A DNA stretch of 64,000 nt from Actinomadura sp. DC4 (GCF_030406325.1 NZ_JAUEQY010000007.1:124001-188000), one strand, 5' to 3'; shown: positions 1 to 7,764, numbered from the stretch's first letter. Numbers and translations: made by a program. The notes: a model not told the origin generated them from the letters alone.

Positions 1-369
1 GCGCACCGTCTCTTCCTCGATGATCTTCTCGTACGCGGCGAGCCGACGGCCGTGGAACGGCGGGACGAGCAACTTGCGCCGCGCGCGGTGCTCCGCGCCG
101 GTGAGCGCGAACAGCGAACCGGGGCCGAGCACCCGCCCGAGGTTCGGCTCGACGTTCTCCACGACGTCGGGGCCCGCCGTGAACAGCCGTTTGACCTGCG
201 CGGGGTCGCTGATCACCACGGCGCGGCCGAAGACCGGGACGTTGACCGTGAAGGCGTCCCCGTACCGCTCGCGCAGCCGGAGCATGCCGCGCCGCGGAGC
301 GGTCAGCGCCATGACGCCCTGCGCGAGACGCGGCGCCGACGGGCCGGGAGGAAGCGTCGCGGTCGTCAT
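1..369 (-). CDS. Cytochrome P450, N-terminal part, cut by the left edge
   Basis: Reading leftward from ATG at 369, 123 open codons reach the window edge. The protein begins with a Pro-rich hinge (LPPGPSAP), then helix A and the first beta strands typical of soluble bacterial P450s (RERYGDAFTVNVPVFGR). A helix C region follows with ALTGAEHRARRKLLVPPF, where the conserved H/R pair contacts the haem propionates. The haem-binding Cys, I-helix and ExxR motif lie outside the window, so substrate and full length are unknown. It diverges from a TetR gene across 90 bp that hold two palindromes, so TetR control is likely. The N-terminus resembles mycobacterial CYP135/CYP138-type enzymes, but the exact family cannot be fixed. 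Confidence 0.85.
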   Translation of the reverse strand, partial: MTTATLPPGPSAPRLAQGVMALTAPRRGMLRLRERYGDAFTVNVPVFGRAVVISDPAQVKRLFTAGPDVVENVEPNLGRVLGPGSLFALTGAEHRARRKLLVPPFHGRRLAAYEKIIEEETVR

Positions 370-380
370 CTCTCACCCTC

Positions 381-400
381 CTGGTACGCGGCCGTACCAG
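381..400. promoter_or_regulatory. Operator palindrome 1 between P450 and TetR genes
   Basis: CTGGTACG-CGGC-CGTACCAG is a perfect inverted repeat with 8-bp arms and a 4-bp spacer, starting 11 bp upstream of the P450 start codon. A second site with the same core lies 24 bp away, centre to centre. Its size and position fit a TetR-family dimer site that represses the P450 and probably the regulator itself. Confidence 0.7.
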
Positions 401-406
401 GCGAAC

Positions 407-422
407 GGTACGCCGTCGTACC
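407..422. promoter_or_regulatory. Operator palindrome 2 between P450 and TetR genes
   Basis: GGTACG-CCGT-CGTACC is an inverted repeat with 6-bp arms and a 4-bp spacer. It shares the core GGTACG-N4-CGTACC with the site at 381-400. The pair sits wholly in the divergent promoter region, the usual place for local TetR repressors. Confidence 0.65.
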
Positions 423-459
423 ATTCACCTCAAGGCCTCCTCAAGACGAGAGGTATAGC

Positions 460-1083
460 GTGACGCCGATGACGACTGTGCGGGTCGGACGCGACAGGAC
501 CACGCACGAGGACGCCGAGGGCTTCCGGCTGCGGCTGCTCGACGGCCTCGCCGCCTCCATCGCGGAGAAGGGCTACCCCGGCACCACGATCGCCGACATC
601 GTGCGCGGCGCGCGGACGTCGCGGCGGACCTTCTATGAGTACTTCTCCGGCAAGGAGGCGTGTTTCATCGCCCTGCTGACCGCCGCCAACGCCGCGATGG
701 TCCAGCAGATCTCCGCCTCGGTCGACCAGACCGCGCCCTGGGCGGCCCAGGTCCGCCAGGCGATCGAGGCCTGGATCGCCTGCGCGGAGTCCGAGCCCGC
801 CATCATGCTGAGCTGGATCCGCGACGTACCCGCCCTCGGCTCCGCGTCCCGCCGCCTGCAGCGCGAGATGATGGAGACCTTCGTCGCCATGATCCAGACA
901 CTGTGCGACACGGCCGAGTGGCGCGCCGCCGGCATCGGCCCGGTTCCGCGGCAACTAGTGATCATGCTCCTCGGGGGCCTGCGCGAGCTCACGGCGAGCA
1001 CCGTCGAGGACGGCGGCCGGATCGGCGACGTCACCGAGGTCGCCGCCCAGGCCTCAATCGCCCTCCTCGGGCCGCGTCTCTGA
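460..1083 (+). CDS. TetR/AcrR-family transcriptional regulator
   Basis: A 207-residue repressor of normal TetR length. The N-terminal helix-turn-helix spans about residues 25-65 (TTIADIVRGARTSRRTFYEYF, shown in part as TSRRTFYEYF), followed by an all-helical ligand domain. GTG 460 was chosen because GAGAGG lies about 6 bp upstream; ATG 469 is an in-frame alternative with poorer spacing. It is divergent from the cytochrome P450, and two GGTACG-N4-CGTACC palindromes lie between them. The simplest reading is a local repressor of the P450, released by an unknown small molecule, and of itself. Confidence 0.9.
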   Translation: MTPMTTVRVGRDRTTHEDAEGFRLRLLDGLAASIAEKGYPGTTIADIVRGARTSRRTFYEYFSGKEACFIALLTAANAAMVQQISASVDQTAPWAAQVRQAIEAWIACAESEPAIMLSWIRDVPALGSASRRLQREMMETFVAMIQTLCDTAEWRAAGIGPVPRQLVIMLLGGLRELTASTVEDGGRIGDVTEVAAQASIALLGPRL

Positions 1084-1564
1084 CCTGTTCGGCTTCTTCC
1101 GTCGTTCGCATCGGCGCTCAGGACCGGATCGAGTCCCTTCTCCAACCGTCGGCAACGCGTCGGCCGTCCCCGGAGGCGGAGGTCGGGTCGCGATCGCCGC
1201 GACCAGGTGTCGGTCGTGCCGGACGATCAGCCGTAGGGCTCCGGTCAGCCGTTCCCGCCAGGCCGCGACATCCGCACCGGGCAACGTGTCAGCTGGGGGC
1301 CGCACAGGTCTAGGCAGGGATCGGTGTGGTCGAGCAGGACGTTCATCGTGTTATCTCGGTTAGCCGATCCGGAGCCGTACCGCTTCGCTCAGGCCACCGG
1401 AGCCGCGCGCTAGCAGCCTCGCCGGCTAGCCGGGGTCGGCCGGGCGGCCAGCGCCGCCACGCACTGGCAGGCCCACGCGCCGAAATGTGAAAGAGATAAC
1501 ACACTGCGCATGAGGGCCGAAAATGGCGTCCAGCAGCCAGTATCCGACAACCGGCACCAGAGAC
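1084..1564. other. Gene-poor stretch with a widely spaced inverted repeat
   Basis: I see no convincing gene in these 481 bases. An 83-codon minus-strand frame (about 1054-1305) has a helical-looking stretch but no recognisable domain and no good ribosome site. A 10-bp perfect inverted repeat, GTGTTATCTC at 1348-1357 and GAGATAACAC at 1493-1502, encloses 135 bp. It might be ends of a small decayed element or chance. The stretch borders the atypical TIR gene and may be part of the same insertion. Confidence 0.4.
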
Positions 1565-2476
1565 TCAGCCAGCGTGTTCGGGGCCCTCATCGGTCTCGAT
1601 CTCTGCGGTAAAACGCCGGACAAGATCCTCTTCCAGCGGCCGCGAGTCGATATATTCGATGTAGTTCCAGCCTCGTACGTCCACGTGGGCCTTGCTGCCC
1701 GACTTCAGCAGCGTGACGACGGTCTTTCCCTTTCCGCGTGCGTATCCGAGCTCGAAATAGACGTTGGGTCGTTCGAGTGTCAGGTCGGCCACCACGAGAC
1801 GAGCACTGTCGATCTTGTACAGAATGGTGTCGGTCACCATGAAGTCGGCATCGAGGTCCTTGATCCTCTCGGCTTCCATACCGACTCTTTCCGCCGCCGA
1901 CCTGATCGCCTCGAACGTGGGCTCCATCTCGCCGTCGAAGCTGATGATCACGAAGATCATCTTGGCGCGCAGCTGCGGACGGCCGGCCCGGTGGTGCGTG
2001 TCGAAGCCGAATCGCTCGAAGACGCGGAGCGCCGCCTGCTCACTGAGCTCCTCGATGTCGACGAGCTCGGCGGGCTTCGGATCGGGTGAGGAGACGACTT
2101 CGCGTAGGAGTTCGGCAAGCCGGCCGATGCCGGTCGGATAACTTGCGGTGAGGTCGAGCGCTTCGATGTCTTGAAGCCGGGATGGAAGGTGCCAGAAGTT
2201 CGCGTCGTTGATGAGTACCGGGATGACGCGTTTACTGCTCAGCAGAGCCGTCGACCATTCCTCGGTTATCGGGTCGGAGGTGATACTCGCCGGGGAGACC
2301 AGCACGACGACCGCCTCGATCTGGCGTAGCTGGTCGCTGATGGTCTCCTTCAGGGAGCCGCCGGACCGCAGATCGGTCGCCGACCAGACGTCGATACCCA
2401 GGCCCCTCAGGTCGGATACGATCTTCTGGGCAGTTGACTGGTCTTGTGCGGCATAGGTGAGAAAAACCTTCGCCAT
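1565..2476 (-). CDS. TIR-domain protein with C-terminal nucleoside deoxyribosyltransferase-like domain
   Basis: A 303-residue cytoplasmic protein. Residues 1-130 form a TIR domain: it opens KVFLTYAAQD, has the VWSATD loop, and SPASI is followed by E72-E73-W74, where NAD-cleaving bacterial TIRs keep their catalytic Glu. Residues about 165-270 match the nucleoside 2-deoxyribosyltransferase-like fold: MIFVIISFDGEMEPTFEAI, then RLVVADLTLERPNVYFELGY and GKGKTVVTLL. The Glu of FELGY aligns with that family's catalytic Glu. The start ATG 2476 has GGGAGG 6 bp upstream. Codon use is visibly less GC-rich than its neighbours, suggesting acquisition. TIR proteins of this kind often act in phage defence or signalling, but no partner gene is adjacent, so that role is inference. 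Confidence 0.8.
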   Translation of the reverse strand: MAKVFLTYAAQDQSTAQKIVSDLRGLGIDVWSATDLRSGGSLKETISDQLRQIEAVVVLVSPASITSDPITEEWSTALLSSKRVIPVLINDANFWHLPSRLQDIEALDLTASYPTGIGRLAELLREVVSSPDPKPAELVDIEELSEQAALRVFERFGFDTHHRAGRPQLRAKMIFVIISFDGEMEPTFEAIRSAAERVGMEAERIKDLDADFMVTDTILYKIDSARLVVADLTLERPNVYFELGYARGKGKTVVTLLKSGSKAHVDVRGWNYIEYIDSRPLEEDLVRRFTAEIETDEGPEHAG

Positions 2477-2690
2477 TGCCTGCCTCCCGGACCCCGGGAT
2501 CAGTCTATCTCCCGGGCCGGGTGATCTGCGTGATGTGACAGGACTCGCGAGGGATGAACGGGCTCGTGCCGTGCGAATGGTCATCGTTGGCATACGACGC
2601 CATTAAATGATCACTTCAATGAACCCATCCGCCCATCCGATATGTCTCGCGTGGCAGTCGGCCGTTGGTCAAGATGCCGCAAGTCTGGGG

Positions 2691-3038
2691 TCAGCGGGCC
2701 GTCGTCTCCAGGTGGCGTCGTGGGGACGTCCGGGTCGGGACCGGTACGGGAAGGATCCCCGTCCGGCTTGGCATGGGACTGACCGATGGTGAGGGCACGC
2801 GGGTGGCCGGTGCGGGTGGTGTCGCCGGAGTCTCGTGCCGGTGGGCGGGGCGCAGCAGTCCCCACGTCACGGCGGCGACCACGGCGATCGCGGCCGCGGC
2901 CGCGAGGACCCGGGGCCAGGTGCGTGCTCGCGAGGGCCGGGCCGCCCGGCCGCGTTCGACCAGGTCCGCGCCCGGCACGATGCGCTCGGCGGCGCGCCGG
3001 TAGTGCTCGCGGAGCAGGGCCTCGAGGTCCTCACTCAT
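2691..3038 (-). CDS. Small single-pass membrane protein, possible anti-sigma partner
   Basis: A 115-residue protein with a cytoplasmic N-terminus of about 42 residues (MSEDLEALLREHYRRAAERI), one membrane helix (LAAAAAIAVVAAVTWGLL) and an extracytoplasmic tail rich in Pro, Thr, Ser and Arg. Its ATG overlaps the end of the ECF sigma gene by 8 bp, so the two are translationally coupled. This topology and coupling are those of short anti-sigma or sigma-associated membrane proteins linked to SigE-family ECF factors. No zinc anti-sigma motif (HxxxCxxC) is visible, so the role is inferred from context. Confidence 0.7.
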   Translation of the reverse strand: MSEDLEALLREHYRRAAERIVPGADLVERGRAARPSRARTWPRVLAAAAAIAVVAAVTWGLLRPAHRHETPATPPAPATRVPSPSVSPMPSRTGILPVPVPTRTSPRRHLETTAR

Positions 3039-3540
3039 GGACCGCCTCCTCTTCGGTCAGTTGCCGCCGCAGCGCGGTCATGGCCCGCGCCGTATGGCTC
3101 TTCACCGTTCCGCGTGAGATGCCGAGCGCCTCCGCGATCTCCTGCTCGCTCAGGTCGCACCAGTAGCGCAGTACGACGACGGCCCGCTGTTTGACGGGCA
3201 GCGTGGCCAGCACGTCGTCGAGCGGGGTACCGCCCGCCTCGTACGCCTCGCGTACTCCGGCCAGCCGGTCCACGTCGACGACCCCGCCGACCGGTACGTC
3301 GCGCCGCCGCCCGCGGCGTTTGTGGTCATCGATTGCGAGGTTGACCAGCACCTTCCGCGCGTACGCCTCCGGCCGGTGGCCACCGCGCACGATCCGGGCC
3401 CATCGCCGGGCGACCCGCTCGTACGTCGTCTGCAGCAGGTCCTCGGCCAGGTGCCGGTCGTAGACGAGGAACACCGCGGTGCGCAGCAGGCGGCCCGCCG
3501 AGGTGGCCACGAACTCGTCGAACGTGAGCTCGTCGTCCAC
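3031..3540 (-). CDS. SigE-family ECF RNA polymerase sigma factor
   Basis: A 169-residue ECF sigma factor with region 2 (FDEFVATSAGRLLRTAVFL, then HLAEDLLQTTYERVARRW) and region 4 (LPVKQRAVVVLRYWCDLSE followed by ISRGTVKSHTARAM). The open frame extends far upstream, but GTG 3540 gives the usual family length and has AGGGGAG 8 bp upstream. The upstream extension overlaps another gene and is Pro-rich noise. It sits between two genes for membrane or secreted proteins with similar Pro/Thr/Arg tails, which points to an envelope-linked regulon. Confidence 0.9.
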   Translation of the reverse strand: MDDELTFDEFVATSAGRLLRTAVFLVYDRHLAEDLLQTTYERVARRWARIVRGGHRPEAYARKVLVNLAIDDHKRRGRRRDVPVGGVVDVDRLAGVREAYEAGGTPLDDVLATLPVKQRAVVVLRYWCDLSEQEIAEALGISRGTVKSHTARAMTALRRQLTEEEAVHE

Positions 3541-3587
3541 CTCGCGGGCTCCCCTGCGTCCGGCGCTCACGTCGAACAGGGTGTCAC

Positions 3588-3941
3588 CTATCCCAGGCCC
3601 GAAACGGTCGGAACCGGGACCGGCCGCGCCGACCGGCAGCGGGGCGTCGGAGACGGTACCGGCCGCGGAGTGGCGGCCTTCTCCGGGCGTACGGTGCAGA
3701 CGGGCGCCGTACGAGTGGGGCGGGGAACCGGCCTGGCCCGGGTGGGGCGCGGGACCGGCGCCGTCCGGCTTGGACTCGGGGCCGGGGCCGTCCGGCTCGG
3801 GACGGGGGCCGGCGTACGGCCGGCGTGGTCGGGGGCGCTCGCGAGAGCGGTGCCGCCGAGCCACACTCCCGCGGCCACGGCTGCCGCCGCGCCCGACAGG
3901 GCGAGCACGCGCGGCGTCCGGCGTTTCTGACGGTCGGTCAT
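3588..3941 (-). CDS. Secreted or membrane-anchored Pro/Thr/Arg-repeat protein
   Basis: A 117-residue protein with a signal-like N-terminus (RRTPRVLALSGAAAAVAAGV, cleavage plausible after ALASA). The rest is low complexity with imperfect repeats around PSRTAP, PVPRPTR and RPVPVPT. AAAGGA lies about 8 bp before ATG 3941. It is first in an apparent operon with the ECF sigma and its membrane partner, with a 47-bp gap to the sigma start. Its repeats resemble the tail of the downstream membrane protein (PVPVPTRT). No enzymatic domain is visible. It may be an envelope-stress target or sensor, but that is a guess. Confidence 0.6.
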   Translation of the reverse strand: MTDRQKRRTPRVLALSGAAAAVAAGVWLGGTALASAPDHAGRTPAPVPSRTAPAPSPSRTAPVPRPTRARPVPRPTRTAPVCTVRPEKAATPRPVPSPTPRCRSARPVPVPTVSGLG

Positions 3942-3999
3942 CAGGGGTTCCTTTCTGTCCGTACACCCCCTTCAACCCCTCGACCGGCCCGCCCGGTTG

Positions 4000-4362
4000 T
4001 CACTGACTTCGACCAATATCGCGCTGCTGCCACGGCCAGCGGCCTTCCAGCTCCACCTCGAGAGAGAAGCTGAGGAAGGTCCGTACGAGGACGATCACCG
4101 CCAGGACCCCCACGCTGGTGAAGGTCGGTGAGACGGCGACCGTACGGATGATGTCGCCGGCGACCAGGAACTCCAGCCCGAGCAGGATCGCCCGGCCGAG
4201 GCTCTGCCGGTAGAGGCGGTACGCGGCCGAGAAGTCGTCGCGGTGGCTCAGCAGCCGGCGGGCGAAGACGCCCGTGGCGACCAGCGCCCCGCCGACGATG
4301 ATCGCCACGCCCGCGCCGTCCACGGCCGTGCCGGCGTGCTCCACCACGTGCGGGAAGTTCAT
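4000..4362 (-). CDS. DUF1622 family integral membrane protein
   Basis: A 120-residue protein with three membrane segments: GAGVAIIVGGALVATGVFA, LGRAILLGLEFLVAGDIIRTV and VGVLAVIVLVRTFLSFSLEVE. The central LGLEFLVAGDIIRT and terminal RTFLSFSLEVELEG stretches are signatures of DUF1622 (YdiA/PF07784-like) proteins. The length matches the family norm. The function is unknown across the family. It follows the beta-barrel protein gene on the same strand, 64 bp downstream of its stop. Confidence 0.85.
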   Translation of the reverse strand: MNFPHVVEHAGTAVDGAGVAIIVGGALVATGVFARRLLSHRDDFSAAYRLYRQSLGRAILLGLEFLVAGDIIRTVAVSPTFTSVGVLAVIVLVRTFLSFSLEVELEGRWPWQQRDIGRSQ

Positions 4363-4426
4363 GCACTCGCTCTCAGCTCGATCGGATCACAGGCACGATG
4401 CCCCGGCGACGCCGTCGTCACGCCCG

Positions 4427-5527
4427 TCAGGGGGCGACGGTGAACCAGTCGGTGAAGCCGCTCGGGTCGTGGCGGCCGAGCGCGCCGTGTTCGAACAGGC
4501 CGTGACCCGTCGCGCCGTCGCACGTGGCGCGGCCCACGTGGTCGACCATGCCGAACATCATCTTGCCGGCGACGTCCGGAGAGCTCAGGTCGTACGTGAC
4601 GCGTTCGGTGAAGTCCGGGCCCTTCCACACGCCGTGGGACCAGTCGGCGTCGCCGCCGTAGCCGCCGCCGAGGTGCAGCGCGACCGGCAGCAGCGACTCG
4701 ATCTCCAGCACGACGGGCTTGCCCTCCGCGCCGGTGCAGCGGATCACCGCTCCGGTGGGGATGCGGGTGCCCGAGGCGTAGGAGATGCTCACCTGCGGCC
4801 AGCCGAGCTGCTCGACGCGGCCGTCGCGCCACAGACGGGTGCAGTCGTTGAGGGTGCGGAAGCCGTTCGGGTCCTCCTGGATGATCAGCACGACGGCGTA
4901 GTCGTCGAACCGCATCGGGACGTACAGCCACCACATGCCCTCGAACGGTGGGTCCGACGGGCGGCCGGCCGGCTCGGGCTCGCCCACCGGGCGGATGCCC
5001 CACGAGCGGTCGCGGCTGCCGACCCAGCGGTCGGGCGTCACCGCGATCTCCTCGCCGTCGACGGCGATCGAGCCCTCCCAGGTGCCGACCTGGGCGAACC
5101 GCTGGGCGTCGAGGGTCACGCGGCTGCCGGAACGCAGGACGTGCGGCTGCTCCTGGACGACGTCGAACGAGCCCTCCCACGTCAGGTCGAGCGCGATGCC
5201 CTCGGTCTCCTCCAGTACGACGCGCAGCTTCCGGAGCGGCTCGACGACCTCGATCCGGTAGCCGCCCACGCGCTGGTTCAGCCGGTCGTCGTCGATCGCG
5301 TCGCCGAGGTGGACGGCCGTCTGCGTGTCCCCGCGCCGTACGAGGACGAAGGCGTCCTTGGTACCGAGGTTGGGGTACCACCCCATCCCGCTGATCAGGA
5401 AGATGTCGCCCGTACGGTCGTGCGCGTTGAAGTAGGAGCGGTCATAGAAGTTGCGGTCGCTGGTCGCCGCCCAGGTGACCGGCAGCGGGGCCTGATGGAT
5501 CGGGTACTCGTCGAGCGGGCCGACCAT
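4427..5527 (-). CDS. Two-lobed lipocalin-like (AttH/CrtC-like, DUF7064/7065-type) protein
   Basis: A 366-residue protein rich in Trp, Tyr and beta strands. NFYDRSYFNAHDRTGDIF begins the first barrel and RDRSWGIRPVG with FEGMWWLYVPM the second. This pattern fits the AttH/hydroxyneurosporene synthase-like beta-barrel enzymes found in actinomycete lipid and steroid clusters. It starts at ATG 5527, 2 bp after the stop of the phosphotransferase gene, so the two are co-translated. The pairing suggests sequential action on one substrate, possibly a lipid or acyl compound, but no reaction can be assigned. Confidence 0.65.
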   Translation of the reverse strand: MVGPLDEYPIHQAPLPVTWAATSDRNFYDRSYFNAHDRTGDIFLISGMGWYPNLGTKDAFVLVRRGDTQTAVHLGDAIDDDRLNQRVGGYRIEVVEPLRKLRVVLEETEGIALDLTWEGSFDVVQEQPHVLRSGSRVTLDAQRFAQVGTWEGSIAVDGEEIAVTPDRWVGSRDRSWGIRPVGEPEPAGRPSDPPFEGMWWLYVPMRFDDYAVVLIIQEDPNGFRTLNDCTRLWRDGRVEQLGWPQVSISYASGTRIPTGAVIRCTGAEGKPVVLEIESLLPVALHLGGGYGGDADWSHGVWKGPDFTERVTYDLSSPDVAGKMMFGMVDHVGRATCDGATGHGLFEHGALGRHDPSGFTDWFTVAP

Positions 5528-5529
5528 GT

Positions 5530-6666
5530 CTACGCACCTACCTCGTCCAGGGTCTGTTCGAGCAGGGGCCGGTGGTGCATCACGCTCTCGATGTCGCCGG
5601 GACGCTCGATCTCGCCGAAGTGGATCTGCCGCGTTCCCGTGCGCATGAACACGATGGCCCAGCGCACGGCGTTGTAGACGTGGTACCACCGCAGGTCGCC
5701 CAGGGCGGTGCCACTGAGCTTCTCGTACGTCGCCCGCACGTCGTCTTCGCGGAGGAAGTCGGGCATGCCCGGCAGCTCCAGCATCCCGGTGATCGACTCG
5801 AAGACCCGGTGGGCGAAGACCAGCCACGACAGGTCGAGCTCGCGGGGGCCGATCGAGGCCATCTCCCAGTCGAGCACGCCGGCCGGCGCGAAGTCGTGGT
5901 AGAGGATATTGCCGATCCGGGCGTCGCCCCAGCACAGGACCGTCTCGGACGGCTCCGGGAGGTGCGCCTCCAGCCAGGTCAGGCCGCGCTCGACGAGCGG
6001 CGAACGGTCCAGCCCGGCCACGGCGAAGTCGTACCAGGCCCTCGTACGCGCCAGCTCGCGTACGAGCAGGGCGTCACCGTCCGCGCCCTCCTTCGGCGCG
6101 AGGAAGCCGAAGGTCTCGGCGGCGTCGGGGATGGCGTGCAGCTTGGCGATCGCCTCCACCGAGAGCTCCTGGAGGCGGTGCCGCTGGTCGGCGGTCGCGT
6201 CGAAGAGCCAGTTGTCGCCGAAGTTGTAGGGCAGCACGTCGCGCGGGACGAGGCCCTCGACGTGGTCCATCAGGAAGAACGGGCTGCCGATCACCGTGCC
6301 CTCGGGCTCGATCCACCGGACCTGCGGGACGGGCACGTCGGTCAGCTCGCCGACCAGCCGCATCGTCTCGTACTGGTCCCGCAGGGCGTACTCACGAAAG
6401 ACCGGGACGTCGTCGTCGGCCGGTGCGACGCGCGCGACATAACGCCCGGTCCGCCGCTCGCCGCCCTCGGTCCAGACGATCTCGAGGACCAGCGTCTCGG
6501 ACGACATCCCGTTGGTGTCGATGCCGTCCCGCAGCATCACCTCGGGGTCCGTACGCCCGGCCGGGAGCACGGTCATCAGCCATTCGGCGATGCGTGTGGC
6601 GAATAACCCCGTGTCACGGCCGGAACGCTGGAGCTTCATGTCGGCCGGTCGGCGTGCGCTGTCCAT
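5530..6666 (-). CDS. Phosphotransferase (APH/ACAD10-like kinase family)
   Basis: A 378-residue aminoglycoside-phosphotransferase-fold protein. The N-lobe runs through residues 50-130. The catalytic loop is WGDARIGNILY, with the base Asp at about residue 248, and VLDWEMASIGP is the metal-binding DFG equivalent. This subgroup resembles ACAD10-type kinases rather than antibiotic-modifying enzymes. ATG 6666 has AAGGGAG immediately upstream; longer in-frame starts lack a site. It heads a two-gene unit with the beta-barrel protein (2-bp gap). A role in fatty or hydroxyacyl metabolism is plausible but unproven. Confidence 0.85.
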   Translation of the reverse strand: MDSARRPADMKLQRSGRDTGLFATRIAEWLMTVLPAGRTDPEVMLRDGIDTNGMSSETLVLEIVWTEGGERRTGRYVARVAPADDDVPVFREYALRDQYETMRLVGELTDVPVPQVRWIEPEGTVIGSPFFLMDHVEGLVPRDVLPYNFGDNWLFDATADQRHRLQELSVEAIAKLHAIPDAAETFGFLAPKEGADGDALLVRELARTRAWYDFAVAGLDRSPLVERGLTWLEAHLPEPSETVLCWGDARIGNILYHDFAPAGVLDWEMASIGPRELDLSWLVFAHRVFESITGMLELPGMPDFLREDDVRATYEKLSGTALGDLRWYHVYNAVRWAIVFMRTGTRQIHFGEIERPGDIESVMHHRPLLEQTLDEVGA

Positions 6667-7219
6667 CGAGCTCCCTTTGAACCGGCGCGGATTACGCATT
6701 TTGCGCCTCGGAGGAAGCTCCACACATTACCTCGCGCACGCCCACGGGGAAATGACCGTTTCAGCCGCTGGTACGTGCTTCGGCGGGCGTCGCGGCTGGT
6801 ACGGGCACGGCGGATCGCGGACGCCGCCGGGGAAGGAACGCGGCGAGTCCGAAGGCCACGATGCCGGCGCCGACCGCCATCACGACGCGGAGCCCGCCGG
6901 CACCGTTCCGGTTCGAACGCGACCGGGCCGCTCGCGGAAGAGTACGACGTGGCGCAACGCCGGATGCGCGGCAACCTCTCGCAGAGCCGTACCGCTCTAC
7001 GCCTGTGAAGCGCATGAGACTTTCAAATAAGTTGAAGCTTTAGTTTTTCTCCTTTTGCAGGTAAACCATTATCGACTTCGCGCGTCGGTCCACTTCCAGT
7101 TATAGCAGGCAGACTTCCTTTACCTTTTTGTTATCGTCCCGGTCAAACAATCCGATCGACCGCCGCGTCGTATTAGATACATGTCCCCATCGGGGATCGA
7201 TAAGAAAGTGAGAGTGGAG
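6667..7219. other. Low-density stretch with an AT-richer leader before the secreted protein
   Basis: This stretch holds one possible gene remnant (6761-6901, listed separately). From about 7015 the sequence turns clearly AT-richer (caaataagttgaagctttag, then cttttgcaggtaaaccatta), which fits a promoter and leader for the secreted protein at 7220. A short hairpin TCCCC-ATC-GGGGA lies just upstream of the gene. I see no other feature. Confidence 0.4.
6761..6901 (-). pseudogene. Possible C-terminal remnant of a membrane transporter
   Basis: The minus-strand frame ending at 6761 encodes one hydrophobic helix (GLRVVMAVGAGIVAFGLAAF) followed by LPRRRPRSAV and an Ala/Pro tail. That is how the last helix and tail of major-facilitator transporters commonly look. 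Upstream in the same frame the sequence becomes Arg-rich and unrelated. It could instead be a small membrane peptide. No ribosome site supports a start. Confidence 0.25.
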
Positions 7220-7702
7220 ATGCGAGCTCGTCAACGGATTTCAGCGCTCATCGCTGTTTCCGCAGTCGCCGCCGGCGTGATGGCCACGGCGACCGTCGCA
7301 GAGGCCGCCGCCGCCCCGCGCAGCAGCGCCGCGTGCACCAACGCGGCCGGCAAGTACCATGGCACCGTGGTCGGCTCCTACGCGTTGATCGGGTACGACT
7401 CGCAGGGCCGGCCCATGGAAGAGGGCGGAACCCTGAAGGTCTGGCACTCGGCCGCCTGCGGGACACTGTGGGCGCGTTTGGTCAAGCGCGCCAAGTACAC
7501 GGACGTGGCGAGGCAGACCGGCATTTCGATCGAGTTCTACAACACCGATCTTCAGCGCGACGACTACCTTTCCAGCGATGCCATGACGCAGGGCTCGGTG
7601 GAGACCCGAGCCGTCCCGGTCGGCGCTCACGGAAGCGCACAGGTGATCGGCGAGTTCGTCGGCGACTACAACTACACCGCTTATCAGACCGTCACGTTCT
7701 GA
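7220..7702 (+). CDS. Small secreted protein, DUF2690-like
   Basis: A 160-residue exported protein. The N-terminus MRARQRISALIAVSAVAAGV runs to a cleavage site near AEAAAAP. The mature part has two Cys residues (SAACTNAAG and SAACGTLWARL). The segment GTLKVWHSAACGTLWARLV resembles the sheet-plus-CGTxWAR signature of DUF2690 proteins. ATG 7220 was chosen because GAGAG sits 5 bp upstream. It stands alone, with an AT-rich leader before it and a strong hairpin after it, so it is probably monocistronic. Function unknown. Confidence 0.7.
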   Translation: MRARQRISALIAVSAVAAGVMATATVAEAAAAPRSSAACTNAAGKYHGTVVGSYALIGYDSQGRPMEEGGTLKVWHSAACGTLWARLVKRAKYTDVARQTGISIEFYNTDLQRDDYLSSDAMTQGSVETRAVPVGAHGSAQVIGEFVGDYNYTAYQTVTF

Positions 7703-7729
7703 TCAGCAATTCCGAAATCACACAATGAT

Positions 7730-7762
7730 GGGCCCCGGACACGTCGTCACGCGTCCGGGCCC
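7730..7762. terminator. Hairpin terminator after the secreted protein gene
   Basis: GGGCCCCGGAC pairs with GTCCGGGCCC through a 7-bp stem, one bulged C and three more G-C pairs, with a loop of about 12 bases. It begins 27 bp after the stop codon at 7702. No T-run follows, as is usual in actinomycetes. Confidence 0.6.
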
Positions 7763-7764
7763 CC

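Noticed and set aside
1054-1305. An 83-residue minus-strand gene after the first TetR
   Set aside because: No ribosome site, no domain, and it overlaps the TetR 3' end.
3031-3975. A 314-residue version of the ECF sigma factor
   Set aside because: The extra N-terminal 145 residues overlap the secreted Pro-rich gene and have no sigma-factor homology. GTG 3540 gives the standard length and has a good ribosome site.
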